Source of the DNA: Leptura quadrifasciata
Taxonomy: Eukaryota; Arthropoda; Insecta; Coleoptera; Cerambycidae
Direction: 5' to 3'
Assembly: GCA_963675555.1 (NCBI GenBank)
Contig: OY776673.1
Location: 196,099,165-196,163,164 of the forward strand
DNA length: 64,000 nucleotides
A model generated the notes under the pieces. The model saw nothing but the letters and a program-made list of their open reading frames with translations, searched no databases and was not told where the DNA came from. This document shows positions 54,367 through 64,000 of the stretch, piece after piece. Position 1 is the first letter of the stretch, and every line of letters begins with the position of its first letter. The position numbers and the translations under genes were made by a program.

Positions 54367-54637
54367 TACAAAAAAATATACGAATTTGTTTTACTTAGAA
54401 AGTTAGTTTTATCTAGGATTAATTAGCAGTCAAATGGTGAGACGTTATGAGTTGTATTATGATGCTTAATATAACAGTTATTATGATGCTTAATATAACA
54501 GTTATGCATGACATTTCTCTAAGATACAAGACAATGGCACAGTGAAATAAATGGTACAAAAATGTGAGTTAATGAAATTTCACATATTGTCCATTTTTAA
54601 CATCATCATTTCAATAGTTTTTACTGATATATGATCA
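54367..54637. other. Unassigned DNA with a short direct repeat
   Basis: TATTATGATGCTTAATATAA occurs twice in tandem at about 54456-54500. Nothing else recognised. Confidence 0.5.
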
Positions 54638-55630
54638 AATTACTTCCACGTTCAGTGGAAGTATAGTAACGCAAAAAAATTTTTTTTTGTTGAAATATGC
54701 ATTTTTTATATATATATATATTTTAACTTCGGTCTATTTCCGCTACTGAGGCCTAACACCGACGCCTGTAGACGAGCTACCCCCAACCAGGAATTTTGCC
54801 GAACCTCTTCCCTTAAGAAGAGTAGGGATCTTTTACTTGCCTAACATTTAATAGACAAGAGACCGACGGCTTTACATCCCCTCCGAAGGATGGTATATCT
54901 CCTATACAACCCTCGCCTAAGGTTGTATAGCTTCCGCGCATACACTGATATACAAGCCGCTGGAAGATGTGTGAGGCGAGGACGCGGTTTCCGTTGAAAT
55001 GGTCACCCATCCAAGTACTAACTGCGCCTGTCGTTGCTCACTATCACCCCCCAATACCACCCCCACACTATTATGACAGGAAGTAAAAAAAATTAAAATG
55101 TGATTTAGCATCTATACAAACACGAAACGTCTAAAAAACTTTTTCAGCGTTAGCTACCCCCTCTACGTCCCCCATTGCCACCCCCACCCTATTATTAAAG
55201 TGGGTAAAGAAATTTTAAATGTGATTTAGCGTGTATACAAGAACGAAACGTCTAAAATAATTTTTTTGGCATTAGCTACCCCCTCTACCACCGCCATTGC
55301 CACCCTCACCCTATTATTAAAGAGGGTAAAAAAAATTAAAATGTGATTTAGTGCGTATACAAAAACGAAACGTCAAAGCAAAATTTTTAGCGTTAGCTAC
55401 TCCCTCTACCATCCCCACCCTATTATTTAAGGGAAAAAAAAACTAAATTAGGATTTTGTTTGTATACGAGAACCAAGGACTTCTAAATTTTTTTTTACAT
55501 TAGCCACCCCCTCTGCCACCCACACTATATTATTAAAGTGAATGAAATATTACATTAGGATTTAGTGTGCATAAGACTTGGATACAAAATCTGGATGTAG
55601 AAGTAGTGATTCCTTGGGCAGCGGTTTTTG
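54638..55630 (+). repeat. Hairpin-tipped repeat R3, copy c, split by a SINE
   Basis: The tip TTACTTCCACGTTCAGTGG with GGAAGTATAGTAACG at 54641-54675 is cut at about 54710 by a SINE. R3 resumes at about 55047 with four or five ~100-bp minisatellite units (CACCCTATTATTAAAG, TTTTGGCATTAGCTACCCCC, GTATACAAGAACGAAACGTC) and ends CAAAATCTGGATGTAG plus GATTCCTTGGGCAGCGG as in copy b. Confidence 0.8.
54711..55046 (-). mobile_element. 5S-rRNA-headed SINE
   Basis: Minus strand: a 5S-like head at 55038-55001 (AGCAACGACAGGCGCAGTT then AGTACTTGGATGGGTGACC), a ~270-bp body with CTTCCAGCGGCTTGTATATC, CAACCTTAGGCGAGGGTTG and CTACAGGCGTCGGTGTTAGG, then an AT-rich tail. The body matches 18263-18515 (the tail end of the 3-kb retroposon), apart from ~30 bp (54791-54823) present only here. 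The head covers the 5S intermediate element and box C, so the element belongs to the SINE3 (5S-derived) class. Confidence 0.82.
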
Positions 55631-55739
55631 GTATGGTGAAAGCAAAGCCACAACAATTTGGAAACGAATTTTTGCTGCTTAATCTTAACATCACAATGGT
55701 TAAAAATAGCAAGTTATGTTATTCACATATTTTTTCGCG

Positions 55740-57215
55740 TTTTAACATTTAAAAAATTTAAGAGAAAAACATCAGTTGGAATAGATGGCATAACCACCAA
55801 AGCGCTTAAAGCCGCCGCAAAGATTATTGCAGTTCCGCTCTCCTACCTAGTAAATAAACGTTTTGAACTAGGATATTTTCCCTCAGTATTTGAAGTGTCT
55901 TACCAGTACATAAGAAAGTTGACTAACAAAATAAAGCTATCGACCAACATCCATTTTTGCATATTGTCTAAATTAATAAAAAGATTAATTTTCACGAGAA
56001 TCATAAATTTCTTTAAAAACAATCAAGTTTTAACCAAAAATCAACATGACTATCAGTACAAAAAATTTGTTGTCAGTCAGCCACCTGCTAACTCATGCAG
56101 TTTATACGTGATGACGTTGATGAGAGAAAACATGTTGTTGGCGTATTCTTACGTACACTAAATGTGGAATTCATCATATATAAGCTGCAAAGTTCGAGTA
56201 TAAGGGGGTCTGCTCTGGATCTGATAAAATCTTTTCTGGCTGATCGCAAAATACGTGTTAAAGTGTCTAACTCAATCTCGAGTGATTACAATATAAATAT
56301 TGATGTTCCACAAGGATCCGTGCTTGGGCCACTAATATTTCTATTATTCATCAACGACGATCTGTTATCAAAGCTACCTTAACCATTATGTTTGCAGATG
56401 ATACGTCTATTGTGGTCTCAGCCCCAAATCCTGAGGAAGTTAACACCAAAATCTCAATCATTCTGACAATTTATAACGAATGGTGTGATGAAAATACTCT
56501 CATCCTCAACATTGATAAAACAGAATGCCAATATTTTTAAACGGAGGTCACCCCCTGACGATCTGAATAATGTCCTTCCTACAGGACAATTTTCACCATC
56601 TACCAAATTCTTAGGAACTGTAATAGACGAGAATCTACGTTGGGAAACATATTGATTATTTATGTAAAAAAGTTAACTCGGCATACTTTGTCATAAGCCA
56701 AGTAAAAAATGTATTCAATAAAAAATGCCTGGTGAATATATACTACTCGTTATCTTACTCCTGTCTCTTGTACAATATTACAGTTTGGAGAAATGCTCAC
56801 CAAGTATTCATACTGCAAAAGAGACTCATCAGATTAATTTTTAATCTGGGCCCTAGAGAAATTTGTAAGGATTGCTTTAGAGAAAACAGAATTTTGACAA
56901 TATATTGTATACATATTTTAATGACTATTATGTTTATTTAAAAAATCTCAATCAATTCAATGTTGATGCAGACATTCACTCATATGATACCAGACAGTGT
57001 AAATTGCTAGGAATGAATAATCATAATTCATCGGCATATGAAAAATCTCACTATGGGGGAATAAAATTATATAATAAATTACCTACTGAAATAAAAGACA
57101 TAGGTAACATCAGTAAATAAATTTAAGGACGAGCTAAAACGTTCCTTGTCACAAAGAGCTTTACTTCTATTCTGTTGATGAATATTTTGATTATAAATGT
57201 ATAAATATGTATTTT
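55740..57215 (+). pseudogene. LINE (CR1/Jockey-like) reverse transcriptase, nearly full domain
   Basis: Plus-strand blocks in order: KTSVGIDGITTKALKAAAKI, LIFTRIINFFKNNQVLTKNQ (fingers), LNVEFIIYKLQSSSIRGSAL, LIKSFLADRKIRVKVSNSIS, DVPQGSVLGPLIFLLFINDD (intact), FADDTSIVV after a frame change at ~56382, TKFLGTVIDENLRWE, FILQKRLIRLIFNLGPREIC, HSYDTRQCKLL, YNKLPTEIKDIGNI and FKDELKRSLSQRA. It spans at least three frames with about ten stops or shifts. The most complete relic of this group in the window; 5' truncated before 55740. Confidence 0.88.
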
Positions 57216-58430
57216 GGAATATTTTAAATGTTTTTCTTTGTAATTTTCTTAACTTGTTTTTTGTGTACTTTGTAATTTCTGCTTTGCGTATTTACTTCTT
57301 TATGACATTCATATGTATACTGGTACATCCACATGATAAAAAATAAATAAATATAATCATGTTTCAAATACAGATAAAGGTAAGAGTTCTTCATCTCATT
57401 TTCTGCAATAGGAGCTATTCTGTTCACAAAGCATCTGAAGTTCTGCTTAAAGAGAATAACTATCATCCTGCTATACTACTCCAGGCCGACTTTCAAAACT
57501 TTAGCAATAATAATTTTCCTCCTTGACTAAATCAGGTAGGTAGGTATAAAAATAGGGACTCATTCGTTTATTACAATAAATTTTTATTCATAACCCTCAT
57601 TTCTAGCCTGTTTACTATTTCTGTACAATTTTAAATCTTGGCACTCGCCTTTGTTACATCGTGCACCTACCACATGCTCCAGCAACACGTGCCTCGATAG
57701 CCCCGTAATAGAAGAGCGGAGTGTGTCAGATCTGCATATGAATGATGCTCCATTCCTCCTCCTGTCATCCACCAGCTGCACGTCCGCGGTAACTGTTTCC
57801 TGCAGGCAACCCCTTCAGATTTCAAATGTGCCATTGTGCCCTTATCGACATTAATTCAAGTGATGAGAGGTAGTAGGTGATAGTCATCTTCGCTCTGAAA
57901 GAAATTGCATATCATTATTTTTTGTTGCCTTTGTTTTGATAGATATTCCTTTGTTCCCGATTTCAATGGTGATGATGATAATAATAATAGAAATCCACGG
58001 GAACATTGCTCGATATCCGAGCAAAAGAAAGACCGAAGGTGTTATTGGCTTAATTATTGATAAATCACCTAGACTGTATTATAACAACATTTACTATACG
58101 AAAGAGTACAAAGTTGTACGTTTAAATAGAAAAATATTATTATACATGTTCAACAAATATATACAGGATGGATAATTTAACTGGAATAAATTTTATAACT
58201 TGGATATAAAATATTTCTGAAAACACAGTTCTACCTGTCAATTTCACTTTCTTTCAAGAATATTTATGTGGAAACAAAATTGTCTATATCCGCAAAATGT
58301 GTATAAAACATGATTCATATACATATCTCCAACATATCCTAGAAAAATACTCGAATTATGTCTTTATCTCCATTCTGCTCATAAATAAAATGAATAACTG
58401 GCAATGTAAGGTGACAAAGTCAGAACTCAG
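57216..58430. other. Unassigned DNA
   Basis: No gene supported. A GC-richer stretch at 57640-57850 has frames on both strands, but I recognise no domain. Confidence 0.45.
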
Positions 58431-58620
58431 TTCAGTTCAGTTCAGTTCGAGCAACGAGGAGCAGCAGTAGGTAGCTTTTAGCGAGAACCTGAAGATGGCA
58501 GATGAGATTCTGCCGAAACGTCGTTTAGACAACCATGACTCCTGGTGGAGTCGACCATCGACGCGGGAGAGCACCCGGAAGTACAACAACACTTCATTTA
58601 ACACCCGCGAGAACCTAAAA
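58431..58620 (+). repeat. Stem-loop with hammerhead-ribozyme-like core
   Basis: After a short TTCAG tandem (58431-58449) comes CTGAAGA (58489-58495), a stem GGCAG/CTGCC (58497-58514) and GAAAC (58515-58519), i.e. CUGANGA-stem II-GAAA, the conserved core of hammerhead ribozymes. GACTCCTGGTGGAGTC (58539-58554) forms another hairpin and GCGAGAACCT recurs at about 58604. Penelope-like retroelements carry hammerhead motifs with this kind of core. I could not pair convincing stems I and III or find the cleavage triplet, so activity is not claimed. Confidence 0.45.
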
Positions 58621-59753
58621 AACAACATATATACAATATATATATATAATGCTATGTATTTGCATATTGGACGATTACGAAGATTGCATGTTTGTGTTAT
58701 TTGCTGAATCAGGGTTTGAAATTGTTTGTTTCCTTTAGATGGTTTTCAAAATTTATTTAAATTAGCTAAAGATCCGAAAGATATGTGTTTTAGAATGTTA
58801 ATACTTGTTTAGAGTTGTTTTAATAGTTTTAAAGTTTTTATTTAACAGTAAATTTGATACTGACATCTATGTTAGTAGTTATTAAGTTGTTGTTGAAATA
58901 ATTTCTGACATTAAAGTCATTATGACATTTCTTTTAAGTAGGAAATTTTTTTTTATAGTTGGTAAATGTTTTCCTGGAGAAAGACAAGGAGGTTTAAGTT
59001 AGGTTATGTTTGAAATTAAATTAATCAAAATTCATACGGTGTATTGTTTTGTTTATTTTGGATACTTTGATATTTAGTGATATAGAACAACAAACAACAG
59101 ATAAAAGAGAGGTTGTAAATTTGGAAAAACAAATTTAAGAAGAAAAAAAACAAGTGAAAATTAGGGAGTGAAGAAGAAAAATAATAAACAAGGATGAATA
59201 ATTTGAAATAGAATTGAAAGTCAGAAATTGTGGAGATCAGCGAAGAAGAGTAAAAATAGACTGTAAATAAGAAGGTAGAGGTGTTATTGTGGATAAGAGT
59301 TGCAGCGGAGATAAGAACGAGATAAGGTGAAGAATTAATGAAAGGAGAATTGTTGGATTTGGAAAGAGAAGAATGTAGCTACGAAGAAGGAAGGTTTTTG
59401 TGTGTTTAATTTTTGGACAAGGTTGTATATTAAAATTTAAATAGTGTATTAGACTTTCGAACCTGTTATAAAGCTAAATTATCTAAATATCAAGGAAAAT
59501 AAATTATTTATATCAGATTAAAAATTTTACTTTAATAAAATTTCATTTTAAAACGGGAACTGAATTTGAACCTGCTCCTGAAGGAAAAGATAAGCTAGCC
59601 GGCCCATTAAATATTTTGACATACTTTTGGATCAAAAGGTAAGAGATTTTAATTTGATCTTTTGGTTTTAAAGTTTTTTTTTTATCTATTGGAAATAAAC
59701 AAGTTAAAGTTTGATTAGTACTGCAAATTATTAAGTTCAATAAAAATAGAACA

Positions 59754-59792
<39 letters not shown>

Positions 59793-59863
59793 ACATAAAA
59801 TTTATTGAGGTTGCAGTCAGTGATAAGGTATTTTGGCCAATACAAAAAGAAAACTCTTTGTTA
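58621..59863. other. Unassigned DNA, purine-rich, with a (TA)n tract
   Basis: 59100-59400 is strongly purine-biased on the plus strand (GAAGAAG/GGAGA runs) with no ORF. A TA dinucleotide microsatellite lies at about 59755-59788. Confidence 0.5.
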
Positions 59864-59905
59864 TTGTCAAGCTTTCGCTAATGATTATTAGCTTTCTCAA
59901 GACAT
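59864..59905 (-). repeat. Stem-loop resembling an element-end ribozyme-like motif
   Basis: Minus strand: CTTGAGAAAGCTAATAATCA followed by TTAGCGAAAGCTTGACAA. A perfect stem GCTAAT/ATTAGC is flanked by GAGAA on one side and GAAA on the other. It resembles the plan of the 58.5-kb motif but lacks a CUGANGA box. Could be a fragment of a retroelement 5' structure. Confidence 0.35.
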
Positions 59906-60434
59906 TAACTTGAGGTTAATTTGATAAACCTGCGTTGAAACACATGGCAGGAAAATTTCTTAAAACGTAACTAGTGGTCGATCCCACACACATAGCTACA
60001 CTCCTACTGTTATAAATAAAACATTTAACTTAAGTTTAGTTACACATATTAATAAAATCTGATTAAAATTTCATTTAAAATAATTAACAAAATGGACTCA
60101 GTTGAAACTATGCTGAAGCCCAGAGATAAGAGCTTGCTTGCTCTTATGATACCAAAATGGCAGCATTTAAAAAAAAATAATAATAAAATGGTTCAAGCAG
60201 TTCCATACTTCAAGTCAATGCTTGAGGATTTCTTCTTGATGATATAAGGCCTTGATAAATATCTGTTAAGAGTCTTAAAAAACCTCCCAAATCTCAGATG
60301 TCGAATTAGGATAGGAATCTCTCAGATATAATTAAAAATACATAGAATCATCTGGAAAGAATCCAAAGTCCTAAATATACTAAAATAATCAAAAAGAAAT
60401 ATACAAATAACAGTTTGGGGAGGTACCTATAATA

Positions 60435-60850
60435 ATGCTAAACCTAAAAAAATGTCAAAATCCAATTATTAAAATAATGTTCAAGAAAGTGAAATTGTTT
60501 CCCACGTTAGAATTAGATAATGAAAACAAATATTTAATTGTAAAATGTTTATATATGCAAGCTTGTAGTATTTTTACTCATTTCGATGAAAACTTATTTC
60601 CAAAATTCAACCACGCATATGAAACTAGAAATAAACAAAATTCTGTTCACTAAAAACACAAAATCACAATGCCATCATTTACTGGACCATACAATATTAG
60701 AAATAAATATCATCTGATATAATACACATAAAAAAGCAAAAAAAATGAAAAATTGCTTAATTTCAAAGACGTATAGAGTTGTGTCAATCAAAGCGAGCAC
60801 CATGTGGAGCAGTTATTATAATTTTTCTGTTCAATTATTTTTAAAAAACC
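60435..60850 (+). pseudogene. Possible LINE C-terminal fragment
   Basis: A 72-codon frame ends FNHAYETRNKQNSVH; after a stop the same frame reads KHKITMPSFTGPYNIRNKYH and NEKLLNFKDV. The H.Y.TRN block followed by a GP.N/KLYN-type and FK..L block is the usual order at the C-terminus of CR1/Jockey LINE reverse transcriptases. No catalytic part is present, so the call rests on weak motifs. Confidence 0.4.
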
Positions 60851-61046
60851 TTTTTTTAAGTTTATTCTTGAATATTGTACTTATTGCTCAATAAATCGAA
60901 AATGGTTACAAACAGACATAGAGATGTACGTACAAAGAATTTTGATTTTTCAGTCCTACATCATATGGTCAAAAAATATACAGGGTGTTCCATTTGAAAA
61001 AATTGAGAAAATGCAATTGAAAACATTCTAAATTGAAGAACCATTA

Positions 61047-61538
61047 TTGTCCATCCTGTATATTTCTAGGAAGTGTAAAATGTTTGAAAACCATCACACA
61101 GATGTCTAGTAACTGGTACTTAAAAACAAAATTAAATCCATAATGGTGACTGTAATGATTTTTCAAAATGCTTTTGCAGATGGCATCATTTCAACCAAAA
61201 AATCTCGACATCCAAATGGTCGGGAGAGGGTCAATAATACTATAGAAGTGAAAGGAGGAGGAAAAGATTGTATGTCCGCGTTATCCCAATATGTAACTCC
61301 CTTCCGCACAATTGGAATTGGGAGTTATCTAATTTCTGTGGTGTTTATTTATTATTTACTATTATTATTATTAATAACATTCCGTTTTAAAAAGTGGCAC
61401 TTAGTCCTATACAATTGTCTTGATTCGCCCTGTATATTCGAAAATAATTTCCAATTATAGACTTTTTTATGTAGTTTACCTGTATTTTTTCTAATTTCTG
61501 GCTATCTTGGAACTAGAGCTATGGAAGTCAGACACACT
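61047..61538 (+). repeat. Dispersed repeat R1, copy 2
   Basis: Copy of 4763-5178, with a ~60-bp extra insert at about 61328-61385 that starts AATTTCTGTGGTGTTTATTT and ends in a TTA repeat. An ACAGGGTGTTCCATTTG tip-like motif lies just upstream at 60980. Confidence 0.7.
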
Positions 61539-62519
61539 ATTGTAATTATTTTTATTTAAGATCAACACTATTATAGTTATTATTGTTATCATTTTCTATA
61601 GGTTAATAAATTTTAATTTCAAATTTAAATTTCAAAAACTCTTTAAAAAATGCTATTTTATTTGCTTGCTACTCAAAATTATTTTTATTATAGATCTTTA
61701 AGCAAATATTCTAGTTGTAGACATGTTATAAATGATATTGCAAAAGTTTCGCTGTGACATCTGGCTAACTGATTTATAGTTATTGTTCAAGTTGTCAAGT
61801 AGTTGACTGTGACTACTGCGGTAACATCTACAACGTCTGTGTGAGCAACGTTACATGTTTTATTTCTTTTGTTGAATTATGTTTGTTTCCCTGTTCGAAC
61901 AGTAATTTTAAAAAATCCAATAAATCCACCGTATAAATAAACGTGCGCGTTTTCGATGTATTTCAATGAAATGAAAAGGTATAAAACATCCATAACAGAG
62001 AGTTTTAAAATTTAAAATCAAATTTACATTCAAAATTTCACTTTGCAAAGTAAATATGGGTCACGAAATATCCCATCTGGGAGCAATGATCACTGTTTAC
62101 TAAAACTTTTCCTTGAAATGTTTGCCTGTGTCACATGTTTTATTTATTTTCGTTCTCCCTTTTTTCACTTGAGCCTATTTTGATGTTTCATTCTTCGAGG
62201 GCGGAATGAATAAGTACTGTTTTTCGAGTCCACACTGACTGACAAATACACTCGTGTATTTATTGCTTTTTTATATCTGCCATGCATGAACTACGATGCG
62301 AATATGTTTAATAATGCAATAAAGGAAACCAAACTTTCCTTTATCCCGCGGAAATATTGAAAAAGTTTTCAGACGATACATTGCAAAGTATATATACCAC
62401 AATAAATATTATAGTAAGACTTTTACTAGGTGAGTGGGATATTTATTACTATTCTTTATTCCAAATGTCAGCTCTTAATAAACATTTATATTTCTTTCAA
62501 AATATACTTGAGGTGGTTG
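61539..62519. other. Unassigned AT-rich DNA
   Basis: No gene or repeat supported. Confidence 0.45.
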
Positions 62520-62523
62520 GTAG

Positions 62524-62605
62524 CAGGACGGTAGCACAGCGGTTAGCACGTCTAGCTTTCACTCTGAGCATACCTAGCAAAGTGGGTTCGAATCCCACTT
62601 GATGC
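62524..62605 (+). mobile_element. tRNA-derived SINE head (A and B boxes)
   Basis: GTAGCACAGCGGTTAGCAC (62531-62549) fits a pol III A box and D arm; GGTTCGAATCC (62585-62595) is a perfect B box inside a T arm with a 5-bp stem GTGGG/CCCAC. The acceptor arms do not pair and the D stem (GCAC/GCAC) is not complementary, so this is not a functional tRNA gene. It is best explained as a tRNA-derived SINE whose body runs into about 62720, next to the minisatellite. Confidence 0.65.
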
Positions 62606-62732
62606 AAGGTAATTTTCAATTATAAATTAATTAGAAGTAATTCGGATACCATTATAAACTCTAGGGCACTGCATCCTTTACTCGCACAAGTCTAGGCTTA
62701 AGGGGGTCATTCAAGTGATTTGGAAGATCATT

Positions 62733-63120
62733 AAAACATTTATAACATTTATAACATGTACAACATTTATAACATTTACAACTTTTATAACACATAACAT
62801 TTATGACATTTATAACATTTGTGACATTTGTAACATTTATACCATTTATAACATTTATGACATTTATGACATTTATAACATTTATAACATTTGTAACATT
62901 TGTAACATTTGTAACATTTATAACATTTACAACATTTATAACACATAACATTTATAACATTTGTAGCATTTGTAAAATTTATACCATTTATAACATTTAT
63001 GAAATTTATAACATTTATGACATTTATGACATTTATAACATTTATAGCAATTATAACATTTATATCATTTATAACATTCATAACTTTATAACGTTTATAA
63101 CATTTTTAACCTTTATAATC
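62733..63120. repeat. Minisatellite of 9-bp ATAACATTT units
   Basis: About 390 bp of imperfect 9-bp units (ATAACATTT with G, A and C variants such as TTGTAACAT and TATGACATT). Because 9 is a multiple of 3, most frames stay open on both strands and give artificial ITF/VTF and NVI repeats. A higher-order duplication is visible: TTACAAC..TTATAACACATAAC occurs at about 62780 and 62930. Confidence 0.92.
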
Positions 63121-63521
63121 TTTATCAGAGGTATGTTAAATTAAGAAAGTATACACTAAAATATTTACATTCTCAAATTTGTTTAAACGGGTATACGGGC
63201 TTAGTTGTGTTCTTCGCCAATGATGAGGGATTTAAAAAATCCGAAATGTGAATTGTCTTTTCAGGGCAATTTTTTTTAATCTGTTCAGTTAGTTCACAAT
63301 TCAGTTTTGCAGCTTCGGCAATGTTTATTTCAACAATCAAATTTTTTGGGGAGTGTTTTCCATCAGTTTCTCAAAATATCTCGAGGTCTGTTAGTCATGC
63401 GAAAACGATCAACAAAAATGAAAAATGTAAAAGTATCCATATTTTTTCTAGAGCGCCTAGGGAGATATTTCGTCTTAAAGGTTACATATTGAAGAAGGCT
63501 TTTTTGCAGTATGCATAACAA

Positions 63522-64000
63522 GTGTTTAAAATAGGAAACTCGAAAAACAGAAATAATTACAGACCTATTTCTATGATAAAGAGCTTCACTAAAATATTTG
63601 AAAAATACCTAAAAAATGAATTAACGTCATTCTTTGAAAAATATAACATAATTGCATTGAGACAGTTTGGCTTTAAAAAGAATATTAGCACTGAACACGC
63701 AGTAATTGATCTTATAAAAACAATTGTCACAAATATCAATTAAAATAAAAATGACTTAACGTGTTTCTCGACTTAGCTAAGATATTAGACACTATGTCAC
63801 ATGAGATTCCTTTAAAACAACTTTTTAATGTTGGTGTAAGAAGACCAATAAAAAAATATCTCTCAGATAAAATTCACCGTGTTAAGGTAGGCGACTTTCT
63901 AAGTGAATCATCATCAATAAACACGGGTGTGCCGCAAGGAACAGTTTTGGGCCCAATACTGTTCCTTGTCCATTTAATAATATACGCTGATGACAGCACT
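63522..64000 (+). pseudogene. LINE (Jockey-like) reverse transcriptase, runs off the window
   Basis: The plus strand encodes FKIGNSKNRNNYRPISMIKS, FTKIFEKYLKNELTSFFEKY, RQFGFKKNISTEHAVIDLIK (fingers), then after a stop at 63741 VFLDLAKILDTMSHEIPLKQ (first catalytic Asp), KYLSDKIHRVKVGDFLSES and NTGVPQGTVLGPILFLVHL, with YADDST (the catalytic box) at the very end. At least one stop and a few frame changes. Weak related sequence extends upstream to about 63430. The rest of the element lies beyond 64000. Confidence 0.87.

Noticed and set aside
58484..58525. Confirmed active hammerhead ribozyme
   Set aside because: Only the core boxes and stem II are visible; I could not find complementary stem I/III strands with a UH cleavage site, so it is kept as a candidate only.
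62524..62605. Functional tRNA gene
   Set aside because: The T arm is perfect, but the acceptor stem does not pair and the D stem is mismatched; treated as a SINE head.
62733..63120. CRISPR-like array
   Set aside because: The repeats are directly adjacent 9-bp units without spacers, in a eukaryotic context.
62661..63144. Repetitive proteins of ITF/VTF or NVI/CYK repeats
   Set aside because: The 9-bp minisatellite keeps all frames open on both strands; these are not genes.
1..64000. A novel host-encoded defence or biosynthetic system
   Set aside because: All recognisable coding sequence belongs to transposable elements; no multi-gene host cluster is visible.

Overview
The window reads as nuclear DNA of an arthropod, most probably an insect. 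It is AT-rich and packed with eukaryotic transposable elements: several LINE lineages, Ty3/gypsy-type LTR retrotransposons, IS630-Tc1-mariner (ITm) DNA transposons with insect-style helix-turn-helix domains, SINE-like pieces, MITE-like palindromes and minisatellites. I find no intact host protein-coding gene, no rRNA array, no functional tRNA and nothing bacterial. The species cannot be fixed from the sequence alone.

Layout. 1-16 kb is mostly unassigned AT-rich DNA. It holds a putative TTAA-flanked element with palindromic CGCCATATGGCG boxes (1.6-3.1 kb), two solo-LTR-like copies (6.5-7.5 and 10.4-11.6 kb) plus a diverged third (14.4 kb), a fold-back palindrome (8.2-8.6 kb) and a dead ITm transposase (12.8-13.8 kb). 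17.3-21.6 kb is a three-level nest: a LINE reverse-transcriptase gene is split by a 3-kb retroposon with a 5S-rRNA-like head, which is itself interrupted by a young 5'-truncated LINE. 22.96-25.85 kb is an internally deleted LTR retrotransposon with a small membrane-protein ORF and a gag-integrase fusion. 30.5-37.5 kb is a second, decayed gypsy-type element full of later insertions, including a 480-bp tandem/inverted satellite. 38.8-41.1 kb has a hairpin-tipped repeat and a LINE relic.

41.82-47.07 kb is an ITm transposon bounded by TA, with inverted repeats of about 0.8 kb that carry the start of its own transposase. A nearly full young LINE (43.0-45.6 kb), from the same family as the 19.6-kb copy, is inserted in the transposase gene. 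47.2-57.2 kb contains four LINE relics, a second ITm element (49.6-51.3 kb) and a 5S-headed SINE. 57.2-64 kb contains two ribozyme-like stem-loops, a tRNA-like SINE head, a 9-bp minisatellite and a LINE running off the window end.

No cellular pathway is encoded here; the 'genes' are reverse transcriptases, integrases, transposases and gag proteins, nearly all broken. The most informative parts are the nested insertions with readable target-site duplications, the two near-identical LINE copies (recent activity), the coding sequence inside inverted repeats, and the 5S-headed retroposon family.
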